42,210 bases of DNA, from the NCBI GenBank assembly GCA_964503615.1, contig CAZDBA010000018.1:1-42210 (forward strand). The letters are read 5' to 3'. Position 1 is the first letter of the stretch; the number at the start of each line of letters is the position of its first letter. The notes under the pieces were generated by a model. The model ran no database searches. It was not told the DNA's origin and worked only from the letters and a program-made list of their open reading frames with translations. Shown here one piece after another: positions 16,246 through 24,935 of this stretch. The translations under genes were made by a program, and so were the position numbers. Origin of the DNA: CAZDBA01 sp964503615 (GTDB lineage: Bacteria > Planctomycetota > Planctomycetia > Pirellulales > Pirellulaceae).

Positions 16246-16417
16246 CGATCCATCCCTCTGCGGTTTTCGTACGTTCTCACCAGACGGTTACTTCCATTGT
16301 GATTGGAAGAAAAACGAAAGAGGGATTACAAAAATCAGCACACAACCGTAAAATCGGATGTAGATTTGGAGGGCAATTCATTTGAACCTTTTTGGTATCC
16401 AAATGTCTGTCGTTCAT
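16246..16417. other. Spacer between rho and tRNA-Ser
   Basis: Part of a 472-base stretch without protein genes (16246-16717) that also holds the tRNA, its terminator and the acnA promoter. A hairpin CTTCCA/TGGAAG (about 16290-16308) is followed by A residues, not T, so it is not an obvious terminator for rho. TTTGG/CCAAA lies just before the tRNA. Confidence 0.5.
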
Positions 16418-16499
16418 GGAGAGTAAGCGAATGGTTAGCGGGTTCCTTGGAAAGGAATTGCCGGGCAACCGGTTGCGAGTTCGAATCTCGTGCTCTCCG
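16418..16499 (+). tRNA. tRNA-Ser(GGA)
   Basis: The acceptor strand GGAGAGT (16418-16424) pairs with GCTCTCC (16492-16498), with discriminator G at 16499. The anticodon loop TTGGAAA carries GGA, reading UCC and UCU serine codons. The long variable arm has a CCGG-gcaa-CCGG stem, as expected for a class II tRNA. The T loop is TTCGAAT. CCA is not encoded. Confidence 0.95.
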
Positions 16500-16512
16500 C
16501 TTTAAACAAAAA

Positions 16513-16548
16513 AGCTCGTTGTTTGAATTCGAACAACGGGCTTTTTTT
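16513..16548 (+). terminator. Intrinsic terminator of tRNA-Ser
   Basis: An 11-bp stem (16513-16523 with 16532-16542, one G·T pair) with an 8-base loop runs into seven T residues (16542-16548). It begins 14 bases after the tRNA. Confidence 0.9.
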
Positions 16549-16596
16549 GTTGCGCTCAGCCCAAGATGCCCGCGACCGCTGAAATCTGCGAAGGCG

Positions 16597-16625
16597 TTGA
16601 ATAATATGCGGGGAAAATTTATACT
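16597..16625 (+). promoter_or_regulatory. Candidate promoter of acnA
   Basis: TTGAAT (16597-16602) and TATACT (16620-16625) are 17 bases apart. Transcription would start near 16632, giving a leader of about 86 bases. It lies between the tRNA terminator and the acnA start. Confidence 0.45.
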
Positions 16626-16717
16626 AACGCCTGTTGAATCGCACGAATTCTTGATTCAATCAAATTGATTCGGAAGCCCTTGTTGGCTGGCCGGCATGCT
16701 TACCATTTTTAATTGAA

Positions 16718-19567
16718 ATGATCATGGCTCTCGATACTCTCAGAACCTTTAAGACCGGCTCCGGAGCCGACGCCAAATTCCAGTCACTTCCCGCTTTGAA
16801 AGAACTCGGTATTGGCGATGTGTCACGACTGCCGATTTCGATCCGAATCGTCCTCGAATCGGTCCTGAGGAACTTTGACGGTAAAAAAGTTACCGAGGAA
16901 GACATCAAAAATCTGGCGAATTGGAAAGCAAAATCGCCAGGAGATTACGAAGTTCCGTTTACGGTCGCCCGCGTCGTTCTACAGGACTTTACGGGAGTGC
17001 CTTTGGTTGTCGATCTTGCTGCGATGCGTGATGCAGCCAAAGCAGCTGGAGCCGATCCTGATGTGGTCGAGCCACTGGTTCCTGTCGATCTGGTTATCGA
17101 TCACTCGGTCCAAGTTGACTTTTCCGGCTCTCAAGAAGCGTTGAACCGAAACCTCGAAATCGAGTTCATTCGAAATCAGGAACGGTACGAATTTTTGAAA
17201 TGGGGCCAGCAGGCGTTCAGCACCTTTGGCGTTGTTCCTCCTGGCATCGGAATCGTTCACCAAGTGAACCTGGAACATCTTGCCAAAGGCGTTTTGGAGA
17301 AAGAAGGCGTTTACTATCCTGACACGTTGGTCGGTACGGACTCGCACACAACGATGATCAATGGAATGGGTGTCGTTGGCTGGGGTGTTGGTGGTATCGA
17401 AGCGGAAGCGGGAATGCTGGGGCAACCAGTTACGTTCCTGGTCCCTGAAGTGGTCGGCGTTTACCTGCACGGCAAATTGGCCGAGGGTGTGACAGCAACC
17501 GACTTGACGCTAAAGATCACTCAGATGCTGAGAGCTCATGGAGTGGTCGGCAAGTTCGTTGAGTTTTACGGCCCCGGTGCTGAGGCGCTCAGTTTGCCCG
17601 ACCGCGCGACGATCGCCAACATGGCCCCCGAGTACGGAGCGACGATGGGTTTCTTCCCTGTCGACAGTGAGACGATCAATTACATGCAAGGCACTGGGCG
17701 ATCGAAAGAACTTTGTGCGACCGTTGAGCAGTACTTCAAGTCACAAGAGATGTGGGGCATTCCGAAGAAAGGCGAAATCGACTACACGGACGATCTTGAG
17801 TTGGATCTTTCGACTGTCGTGCCTGCCGTTTCAGGACCCAAGCGGCCTCAGGATCGTATTGACGTTCCCGATCTTGGCACCAAGTTCGAGCAACTTTTTA
17901 CTGACGGTGTCGCCAATGGCGGATTTGGCAGAGAGAGTTCGACTCGTAATGATGCTGCCGAATTGAATCTAACGACACGGGCTGGTTTTTCACCGGTCGG
18001 TGCTGGTTTGTTGAACATCGGCGGTACCGCGACTGCTGTCGAAACGGAAACAATCGACGAGCAAGTTACGCTTCACCACGGTTCAATTTTGATCGCCGCG
18101 ATTACTTCCTGCACAAACACCAGTAACCCCAGTGTGATGCTGGCTGCCGGTTTGGTGGCGAAAAAAGCTAACGCGCTGGGCCTTACGGTGCCTCCCTATG
18201 TAAAAACTTCGCTTGGACCCGGTTCGCGAGTGGTTACCGATTACCTGGAAGCGACCAACTTGCAGTGTGAACTGGATCAACTGGGGTTTGAAACGGTTGG
18301 CTATGGCTGCACCACATGCATCGGAAACGCTGGTCCGCTGAACCCTCAGTTGGAAGAGGCTCTCAAGAGTAAAGATTTAATCTGTGCCTCGGTTCTTTCG
18401 GGCAACCGAAACTTCGAAGCTCGGATCCACGGCTCGATCCAGGCGAATTTCCTGATGAGCCCACCGCTGGTTGTCGCCTACGCATTGGCCGGCCGCGTCG
18501 ACCTCGACCTGACCACCGATTCGCTCGGAACAGACACCGAAGGAAACGAAGTCTTTCTGAAAGACCTCTGGCCGTCTTCGCAAGAGCTTCAAGAAGTAAT
18601 CGGAGCCGCGCTCAAGCCAGAAGTATTCCAGCGTTTGTACTGCAACCTCGATTCTGCAAGTCAAAAATGGGTCGATGTAAAATCGAGCACCGGTTCTACC
18701 TATGCTTGGAACGAGGATTCGACTTACATTCAACTGCCTCCTTTCTTTGATGGTTTTTCGCGCACTCCTGCAACGGGTGGAAACGATATCGTTGACGCGC
18801 GACCTTTGGGGATTTTTGGTGACTCGGTAACCACTGATCATATTTCTCCTGCAGGAGCGATTACGCCAACCAGTCCTGCCGGGCAATATTTGGTTGGCAA
18901 CGGAGTGGAGAAAGCCAAGTTCAACAGTTTCGGAAGCCGCCGAGGTAATGACCGTGTGATGACACGCGGAAGTTTCGGTAACGTTCGTATCAAGAACCTG
19001 ATGGCAACTCACGGTGGCAAACAGGTCGAAGGTGGATACACGCAGTATTTCGGCGATGCCAAAGTGCCAGCGCCCGATACCGATGTCGATGCGATCGCTG
19101 GCGGCAAGCCCTCGTTTATCTACGACGCTTGTGTCGAGTACCAAAAGGAAGGCCGTCCCTTGATCGTGATCGCGGGTGCTGACTACGGCATGGGTTCTTC
19201 ACGCGACTGGGCAGCCAAGGGAACTTTGCTGCTGGGCGTCAAAGCGGTTGTTGCAACAAGCTTTGAGCGGATCCATCGCTCGAACCTGATCGGAATGGGT
19301 GTATTGCCATTGGACTTCGCTGATAAATCCGATTTCGACAAAGTCAATTCGCTGTTCGATGCGACATTTAGTATTACTGGGCTTGAGGGAGAGTTATCCC
19401 CGATGCAGTCGGCGACACTCACTGCGAAATCGAGTGATGGCTCGGAAGTAAGTGTTCCGCTGAAGGTCAGGCTCGATACGCCTGCGGAAATCGACTACTA
19501 CCTGAATGGGGGGATCCTACAGTACGTCCTAAATCAGATTCTGGATAAGGCTGAAGGGAAAGCTTGA
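16718..19567 (+). CDS. acnA: Aconitate hydratase A
   Basis: It interconverts citrate and isocitrate in the TCA cycle. The [4Fe-4S] ligands are Cys465 (SCTNTSNP), Cys531 and Cys534 (GCTTCIGNAGP), with the same spacing as in E. coli AcnA. The swivelling C-terminal domain carries GDSVTTDHISPAG and the GSSRDWAAKG / SNLIGMGVLPL active-site segments. At 949 aa it is about 50 longer than typical AcnA, owing to extra sequence between PKRPQDR and the first Cys. Two starts are possible, ATG at 16718 or ATG at 16724 (MALDTLRTF); neither has a clear ribosome site. It stands alone with its own promoter and a terminator-like repeat. Confidence 0.97.
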   Translation: MIMALDTLRTFKTGSGADAKFQSLPALKELGIGDVSRLPISIRIVLESVLRNFDGKKVTEEDIKNLANWKAKSPGDYEVPFTVARVVLQDFTGVPLVVDLAAMRDAAKAAGADPDVVEPLVPVDLVIDHSVQVDFSGSQEALNRNLEIEFIRNQERYEFLKWGQQAFSTFGVVPPGIGIVHQVNLEHLAKGVLEKEGVYYPDTLVGTDSHTTMINGMGVVGWGVGGIEAEAGMLGQPVTFLVPEVVGVYLHGKLAEGVTATDLTLKITQMLRAHGVVGKFVEFYGPGAEALSLPDRATIANMAPEYGATMGFFPVDSETINYMQGTGRSKELCATVEQYFKSQEMWGIPKKGEIDYTDDLELDLSTVVPAVSGPKRPQDRIDVPDLGTKFEQLFTDGVANGGFGRESSTRNDAAELNLTTRAGFSPVGAGLLNIGGTATAVETETIDEQVTLHHGSILIAAITSCTNTSNPSVMLAAGLVAKKANALGLTVPPYVKTSLGPGSRVVTDYLEATNLQCELDQLGFETVGYGCTTCIGNAGPLNPQLEEALKSKDLICASVLSGNRNFEARIHGSIQANFLMSPPLVVAYALAGRVDLDLTTDSLGTDTEGNEVFLKDLWPSSQELQEVIGAALKPEVFQRLYCNLDSASQKWVDVKSSTGSTYAWNEDSTYIQLPPFFDGFSRTPATGGNDIVDARPLGIFGDSVTTDHISPAGAITPTSPAGQYLVGNGVEKAKFNSFGSRRGNDRVMTRGSFGNVRIKNLMATHGGKQVEGGYTQYFGDAKVPAPDTDVDAIAGGKPSFIYDACVEYQKEGRPLIVIAGADYGMGSSRDWAAKGTLLLGVKAVVATSFERIHRSNLIGMGVLPLDFADKSDFDKVNSLFDATFSITGLEGELSPMQSATLTAKSSDGSEVSVPLKVRLDTPAEIDYYLNGGILQYVLNQILDKAEGKA

Positions 19568-19589
19568 TTTTTTGAGATTTGCCTGCTCA

Positions 19590-19648
19590 ACCGAAATGGC
19601 CGTCTACTTCAGAATAAATTTATCGGCTGCCATTTCGGTACCTATTTT
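19590..19648 (+). terminator. Probable terminator of acnA
   Basis: An 11-bp perfect inverted repeat (ACCGAAATGGC, 19590-19600, with 19629-19639) has a 28-base loop and is followed shortly by TTTT. It starts 22 bases after the acnA stop. The long loop and short T run make it less typical. Confidence 0.55.
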
Positions 19649-19732
19649 AACGAAAGTTCTAGTATTTCCTTTCCCATCTGACCATTTTTTCATCAGGTCG
19701 GCTGTTGTTCGCACTTTTCCCAAAAACTGAGT

Positions 19733-19762
19733 TTGACTTACGTATACTCATTTACGAATAAT
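19733..19762 (+). promoter_or_regulatory. Candidate promoter upstream of the Cys-pair mini-protein
   Basis: TTGACT (19733-19738) and AATAAT (19757-19762) are 18 bases apart. An overlapping TATACT at 19743-19748 lacks a -35. Transcription start would be near 19770. Confidence 0.4.
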
Positions 19763-19832
19763 TAGCACAGTATTTGTGGTTCGGATTTAGTTCTCTTCCT
19801 TCCTACTTATCCCGCTTGCAAAAAGTATACCG

Positions 19833-20216
19833 TTGTCTTTTCCTTCCAACACAACCGATTCTGAAAACCTGATCGAGCTGGGAGTCCATTCCGACAAACA
19901 CAGCCAACGGCATCTAGACCAAGATTCAGGTTCTTCCCAAGAATCTGGTCGTCGTAAACGCAAGCGGCACAAGATGTACTGTTTCAATTGCAACCGAGAA
20001 GAGTACCATTACAATACACACGGTGAAAAATGGTACTACGCCTTCTTTTTAGGCTTTAGTTTTGGTCTTGCCGCACTTTGGGGCCCATTTCGATGCGTTT
20101 GCTGTGGTCATCGCAGAATCAGCCGCTTGCACCATATGCATCCACGTATGATTGGTCGACGTGCAATAGGTCGACAGGCTGCTCCAACCGGAACAAGTCG
20201 AGACAAAGATCAATAA
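19833..20216 (+). CDS. Small protein with two Cys pairs and a short hydrophobic segment
   Basis: The family is not firmly recognised. The core has MYCFNC (two Cys), an aromatic stretch EKWYYAFFLGFSFGLAALWGPF that could dip into the membrane, then CVCCGHRR with further Cys. It looks like a zinc ribbon split by a hydrophobic helix. A basic, His/Arg-rich tail follows. The start is uncertain. An in-frame TTG at 19833 gives 127 aa with a disordered, charged N-terminus; ATG at 19974 would give 80 aa beginning exactly at the Cys core. Neither has a good ribosome site. It lies between acnA and the PqqD–M50–HlyD gene on the same strand, 136 bases before the latter's start. Confidence 0.6.
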   Translation: MSFPSNTTDSENLIELGVHSDKHSQRHLDQDSGSSQESGRRKRKRHKMYCFNCNREEYHYNTHGEKWYYAFFLGFSFGLAALWGPFRCVCCGHRRISRLHHMHPRMIGRRAIGRQAAPTGTSRDKDQ

Positions 20217-20352
20217 ACGATCCCCAAATTGAACTCGCTCGCAACTTCACCGAAAATGTCTCGCTAGCAATCTGAGATTTCCAGCTTTTCCGTAGCCTCC
20301 CAACAACCATTCCACTAACCTGCCCGTCCATATTTCTCACTTGGCAGGCAGC

Positions 20353-22578
20353 ATGTCGGGTTCGTTGACATCCAGTTCCAGTCGCCCATTACGTCTAAGA
20401 ATGCGCGCGGATGTTTCATCGAATCGCCAAATTTATCAAGGACGCGAATACTGGGTAGTCAAAGACCCAATCTCGCTAAAGTACTATCGCTTTGAAGAAG
20501 AAGAATACGCGATCCTGCAGATGCTGGACGGCCAACTGAGTGCGGATCAAATCAAGCGCCGATTCGAATATCGCTACGCGCCTCAGAAATTGCCTCTACG
20601 CGAGTTGTATCAATTCGTAGGGCAGCTTTATCGCAACTCTTTACTCGTCTCGGATTCCCCTGGGCAGGGTATCGAGTTGAGCAAACGCGACTCGAAAAAC
20701 AAACTGAACAAAATCAAAGGTGTTTTTACCAATGTGTTGGCGGTCAAGTTTCGGGGGTTCGATCCGAATTCGATTCTCAATGTATTGGACCGTTGTTTTG
20801 GCTGGTTCTTTTCATGGCCAGCGTTTTACATTGTGCTGCTGGTCGCCACTAGTGCATTGGGATTGCTGACCACTCACTTCGAAGAGTTCCAAACCAAGCT
20901 CCCCAAGTTTCAGGAATTCTTTGCGACATCCAACTGGCTACTGCTATTTCTTGTGATCTCGGTGACCAAAGTGATCCACGAGTTTGGCCACGGAATGGCG
21001 TGCAAACGTGCGGGAGGCGAATGCCATGAAATGGGCATGATGCTTCTGGTCATGACTCCATGTCTCTATTGCAACGTAAGCGATTCGTGGATGCTGTCAA
21101 GCAAGTGGAAACGTGCGTTTATTGCCGCGGCCGGTATGTACTTTGAGCTGATCATCGCTTCGGTTGCCGTTTTTGTTTGGTGGTACAGCCAACCGGGCAT
21201 CATCAACCAACTGGCGCTCAATACAATTTTCACTTGTAGTGTTAGTACGATTTTGTTTAACGCTAACCCCCTACTCCGCTACGACGGATACTACATTCTA
21301 AGCGACCTGTTGGAAGTACCTAACCTGCGGCAAAAGGCCTCGACTATTCTCAATCGAACATTGAGCAGCTGGTTTTTGGGAATCAAAAGTTCAGTAGATC
21401 CGTTTTTGCCAACCAAGAAGAAGTGGTTGTTTATCACTTACAGCCTTGCCGCCGTTGCCTACCGTTGGTTCATCATGTTCGCGATCTTTTGGTTTTTGTA
21501 CCGGATGCTCGAACCTTATGGATACAAGATAATCGGCCAGCTCATTGCCTTGACCGCCTTGTGGGGCTTGGTCGGGATGCCGCTGGTCAAACTTTACAAG
21601 TTCTTTGCCGTTCCGGGGAGGATGCAAAGCGTGAAAAGCTCTCGCCTAGTTTTAACTTCGATCGTCGCCATTGCGTCAATTGTTGGGTTCCTGATGATCC
21701 CATTGCCGCACTACGTTCGTTGTAGTTTTTATGTACAACCACAAGCAGCCGAAAATGTCTTCGTTGAAGTTCCCGGCACACTGACTCAGATTCACATCCA
21801 ACCGAATCAGCCTGTTCGTGCAGGTGAGCCAATCGCGACGCTGGTCAGCCAGGATTTGGACTATCTACTGGATACGATGGAGCGTGAGACATGGGACGCC
21901 AAAATCGGTTATGAGACGGCTGAAAAAATCGCAGACCAGGATTCAACGCAGATCGCGTCCGCCAAAGCTGCTTATGCGTCCTACGTTGCCTCCGCCTCCA
22001 AATACAACCAACGGCTCAAGGACCTTGATCGGCTGGAGATTTCTGCCAAGACATCGGGCGTTTTAATTTCGCCCGCGGTAGTGAAAAAACCGGAATCGGA
22101 ATCGGGCGATCTTGCCAGTTGGCATGGTGTACCGCTGGAAAAACGAAACCGTGGTGCCTATCTCGAACAACGAACCCTTCTGGGGCACATCATTCCCAAT
22201 GAGTCTGGCATGGAAGCTGTATTGGCGATCGAGCAAGAGGATATTGAGTTCGTTCAATTCGACCAAGACGTTCAATTGTGGGTCGACCAGTTAGCCAACA
22301 CGACTTTGAAGTCAAAAACGAATCAAATCTCGCCAGTCAAAATGGAGTCGGTCCCAAAAGCACTCTCCAATCAATTTGGCGGTCGGGTTTACACGACCAA
22401 AGGTCCCGACGGAGAAGAACGTCCGGAAAATACGACTTATCAAGTTAGCGTCCCGATTCAGGGCGCACAGTCTCTTCTAAACGGCGCGACAGGAAAAGCC
22501 AAAGTTCACGTAGGCTATCAAACGATCGGCGAGAAACTCTGGCGAGTGGCTTGTAGGACCTTTCGTTTTGAGCTCTAG
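20353..22578 (+). CDS. PqqD-like / M50 site-2-type protease / HlyD-like fusion protein
   Basis: A 741-aa inner-membrane protein. Residues about 25-105 resemble a PqqD-like peptide-binding domain (WVVKDPISLKYYRFEEEEY, then LDGQLSADQI). Several membrane helices follow. The zinc motif is HEFGH at 209-213 and the second M50 motif is NPLLRYDGYY at 305-314 (Asp311). After further helices to about residue 450, residues 466 onward form an HlyD-type lipoyl/barrel adaptor (VPGTLTQIHIQPNQPVRAGEP). All catalytic residues are present. ATG 20353 is preferred to an in-frame TTG at 20341; AGG lies 5 bases before the ATG. It is a paralogue of the gene at 26615-28825, but no other HlyD gene is next to it. The substrate is unknown; cleavage or export of a peptide is inference. 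Confidence 0.88.
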   Translation: MSGSLTSSSSRPLRLRMRADVSSNRQIYQGREYWVVKDPISLKYYRFEEEEYAILQMLDGQLSADQIKRRFEYRYAPQKLPLRELYQFVGQLYRNSLLVSDSPGQGIELSKRDSKNKLNKIKGVFTNVLAVKFRGFDPNSILNVLDRCFGWFFSWPAFYIVLLVATSALGLLTTHFEEFQTKLPKFQEFFATSNWLLLFLVISVTKVIHEFGHGMACKRAGGECHEMGMMLLVMTPCLYCNVSDSWMLSSKWKRAFIAAAGMYFELIIASVAVFVWWYSQPGIINQLALNTIFTCSVSTILFNANPLLRYDGYYILSDLLEVPNLRQKASTILNRTLSSWFLGIKSSVDPFLPTKKKWLFITYSLAAVAYRWFIMFAIFWFLYRMLEPYGYKIIGQLIALTALWGLVGMPLVKLYKFFAVPGRMQSVKSSRLVLTSIVAIASIVGFLMIPLPHYVRCSFYVQPQAAENVFVEVPGTLTQIHIQPNQPVRAGEPIATLVSQDLDYLLDTMERETWDAKIGYETAEKIADQDSTQIASAKAAYASYVASASKYNQRLKDLDRLEISAKTSGVLISPAVVKKPESESGDLASWHGVPLEKRNRGAYLEQRTLLGHIIPNESGMEAVLAIEQEDIEFVQFDQDVQLWVDQLANTTLKSKTNQISPVKMESVPKALSNQFGGRVYTTKGPDGEERPENTTYQVSVPIQGAQSLLNGATGKAKVHVGYQTIGEKLWRVACRTFRFEL

Positions 22579-22733
22579 ATTTTGCCTGATTTCTGTTCAC
22601 ACAAACTCATTCAAACAGCTTGCCCAAATGGGAAATTTGTGCAAACTTTTCTTGTGAGCAGCGCATGCGGTCTTTGACTAATGGCCTGCCAATCGAAACA
22701 ATAGACTTTTTCATCTTCGGGAAATCGGGAAAC

Positions 22734-22910
22734 ATGGCGATTGACAAAAAGACCAAAAAGAAAATCGAGGTCGCTCGCAAAAAGATTGAAAAGCTGCGTG
22801 TCATTCTAGCCTGCGCCAAAGAACAAACGGATGAACCGGATGAGGTCGAGAAAATTCAATCCGAGATTGCGGCCAAGGAAGCTGAGATTGCAGCTTGGAA
22901 GAATTCATAA
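22734..22910 (+). CDS. 58-aa coiled-coil protein
   Basis: A short Lys/Glu-rich protein of one or two helices: MAIDKKTKKKIEVARKKIEK, then a LRVILACAKEQ segment and a second EVEKIQSEIAAKEAEIAAW helix. The ATG at 22734 is favoured over longer in-frame starts because the upstream residues look non-coding. GGGAAAC just before it is only a weak ribosome site. It ends 20 bases before truB, so the two probably share a transcript. I believe similar small proteins occur in other planctomycetes, but cannot verify that here. Function unknown; nucleic-acid or ribosome association is a guess from charge and neighbours. Confidence 0.6.
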   Translation: MAIDKKTKKKIEVARKKIEKLRVILACAKEQTDEPDEVEKIQSEIAAKEAEIAAWKNS

Positions 22911-22930
22911 GGTTTTAGTCTGACGAATCC

Positions 22931-23842
22931 ATGTTTGGCTTCTTGAATATTAACAAACCGGCGGGCGTCACGTCTCGATTCGTGACAACACAGATCCAAA
23001 ACCTGTTCCCCAAATACAAAGTTGGGCACGCTGGCACATTGGACCCTTTGGCAACTGGCGTTCTCGTTATAGCGATAGGCCCAGCCACCCGGTTGATCCC
23101 CTACCTTGCTCGGAAACCGAAATGCTACATTGGCAGTTTTCAAATGGGATTGACCAGTGAAACACTGGATAGCGAAGGGGACGTATCTCCAATCGAAAAT
23201 CCGGTCGAAGTTTCGTTGGAGCAGATCAAGACTGTACTTCCTGAGTTCCTGGGACAGATCAAACAAGTCCCTCCCAAATACTCGGCGATCAAGGTCGACG
23301 GCAAAAGGGCGTATCGACTGGCCCGTAAAGGCAAAGAGTTTGTTATTCAAGAAAAAGAGGTTGAGATATTCAATTTGCAACTTCGAAAATTCAATTACCC
23401 TAAGTTTGAAATTGAATTGCGTTGCAGCAGCGGAACCTATGTTCGAACATTAGGTCAGGACATCGCGCGGGCATGCGGTTCCGATGCGATTATGACCCAA
23501 CTTCGGCGAACACAAGTCGGCACGTTTGACAACTCTAACTCTACCGAATTGGAACAACTGACCAATACAGCGATCGGCGTTCAACGCTTGGAGTCTCCCG
23601 CCGTTTTACTGCGAGATTTTTCTAAACGAATCATTACCGAGCAACAGGCTCAGGACCTATTCCATGGAAGCTACCTTAATCTCGACAGTCGCTCAAAAGA
23701 GGTCGTTGTGGTCCACGAGGGCAGGCTGATTGCGATCGTTTCCAAAGTCGAAAAAGGCGTTTTTAAACCGCAAACTAATTTTATCCACTACTGGATTCGA
23801 AGAGGTGTTTACGATTTTGGCAAGCAAGTAAAATCGAAATAA
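22931..23842 (+). CDS. truB: tRNA pseudouridine(55) synthase TruB
   Basis: It makes the near-universal pseudouridine 55 in the T loop of tRNAs. NINKPAGVTSR opens the protein, and the catalytic Asp38 sits in HAGTLDPLATGVL. Further family motifs follow (VPPKYSAIKVDGKRAY; SSGTYVRTLGQD). At 303 aa it has normal length. The C-terminal region is a short PUA-like extension. It follows the 58-aa gene by 20 bases and converges with the sulfotransferase gene, with only 11 bases between stops. Confidence 0.97.
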   Translation: MFGFLNINKPAGVTSRFVTTQIQNLFPKYKVGHAGTLDPLATGVLVIAIGPATRLIPYLARKPKCYIGSFQMGLTSETLDSEGDVSPIENPVEVSLEQIKTVLPEFLGQIKQVPPKYSAIKVDGKRAYRLARKGKEFVIQEKEVEIFNLQLRKFNYPKFEIELRCSSGTYVRTLGQDIARACGSDAIMTQLRRTQVGTFDNSNSTELEQLTNTAIGVQRLESPAVLLRDFSKRIITEQQAQDLFHGSYLNLDSRSKEVVVVHEGRLIAIVSKVEKGVFKPQTNFIHYWIRRGVYDFGKQVKSK

Positions 23843-23853
23843 TTGCGTTCGGC

Positions 23854-24702
23854 CTACCAATCCAACGATGTTTCGTAGCCTTGGCGAATAAGCTCTTCGC
23901 CGCCCTCTTCTTTGAACCACGCTTTCGTATCATCGGTAAAGTAGTTCGTCCAATCCCCAACCGCGCCTTTGCGCAAAAACTCGCTTGGACGCTCCTCTTT
24001 AAATCCCGGCTTCAACACGCCTTCCAGCTTTGCCGCCCGTTTCGGATTGACTCCTAAAAACTCAAACAGGGATTTGCGAACGCCTTCTGTGTCAGCATGC
24101 AAATCTTCATAACGAACGAATTTCGCACTCAATTCTTTGTTACTTTCAACAGATGCCCTGTCTGCCTCCAAATGCTCGCGCCACATCCGCACGGACTCTA
24201 TAACCATCCGCTTGTGTCGCAAAAGCAGTTCAGGTTTTTTTTTGAAAATCCAGGGGTCTGCTTCGAAGCGCTCCAGATCTATTTTCATCGCAGGAATACG
24301 TTCGAACAAACGGTGAATCTTCGAATTATTAAACAGATGAAAGGCTCGACTGACCAAGACGTCTCGTCCATCGCGAACAATGGAAATGCAAGGAGCATTT
24401 ATGATAATTGTCGGTTCCAATCTTGCGGGCGTACGATCACCAATCAACAGGGCACTTGGTTCAGCGTTGTGTCGCAGCACTCGTTTTACAAATTCTGCAA
24501 ACTCTTCTCTCACAAACTCCTTGCAATCCCGCTCTTGGAACAAGCTGTGATTTTTCATCATCTCTTTGAATGGCAACGCAATTTTTTGCCAATGATACTC
24601 ACCTACTACACTGATCGCTTCATGGCTGTCGATCAAACTGCCAAGCCAATTGGTACCGGATTTCATGAATCCACGAATACAAAAGTATTTGATGTCGCTC
24701 AT
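23854..24702 (-). CDS. PAPS-dependent sulfotransferase
   Basis: It transfers sulfate from PAPS to an acceptor. The 5'-phosphosulfate loop is GFMKSGTNW (residues 11-19) near the N-terminus. The 3'-phosphate motif is in SIVRDGRDVLVSRAFHLF near residue 130. A late KEERPSEFLRKGAVGDW segment matches the third conserved region (the RKGxxGDW motif). At 282 aa it is typical for cytosolic-type sulfotransferases, with no signal peptide or membrane anchor. Planctomycetes carry many sulfur-ester enzymes, mostly sulfatases for algal polysaccharides. The acceptor cannot be read from this sequence. It is the downstream gene of a loosely spaced minus-strand group. Confidence 0.92.
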   Translation of the reverse strand: MSDIKYFCIRGFMKSGTNWLGSLIDSHEAISVVGEYHWQKIALPFKEMMKNHSLFQERDCKEFVREEFAEFVKRVLRHNAEPSALLIGDRTPARLEPTIIINAPCISIVRDGRDVLVSRAFHLFNNSKIHRLFERIPAMKIDLERFEADPWIFKKKPELLLRHKRMVIESVRMWREHLEADRASVESNKELSAKFVRYEDLHADTEGVRKSLFEFLGVNPKRAAKLEGVLKPGFKEERPSEFLRKGAVGDWTNYFTDDTKAWFKEEGGEELIRQGYETSLDW

Positions 24703-24935
24703 TGAAGATGGTGTCGCAAAGGTTCTGTGTGCTGTTCAGCCAAGCGTCGTCGAATCGCGAAGGTGATCTATTCCGAGACGAGAGCTATTGAAATCCAAAG
24801 TTCTCTTCAAAACTAAACCGACTTTGATTTTCAGTTGCCCATGGTAGCCTTTTGCATGAATTTTCCACAGACCACCCTGTTCCGCTCAATTCACACCTAG
24901 CATCTTCAAGCCTTAAAAACGCACGTTGGCAGATC

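Noticed and set aside
16285..16315. Hairpin after rho as its intrinsic terminator
   Set aside because: The stem is followed by A residues on the plus strand, not T.
18377..19144. 255-codon minus-strand open frame inside acnA
   Set aside because: It is antisense to the conserved aconitase C-terminal half; a shadow of its codon use.
24097..24705. 202-codon plus-strand open frame
   Set aside because: It is antisense to the sulfotransferase, whose PAPS motifs are clear on the minus strand.
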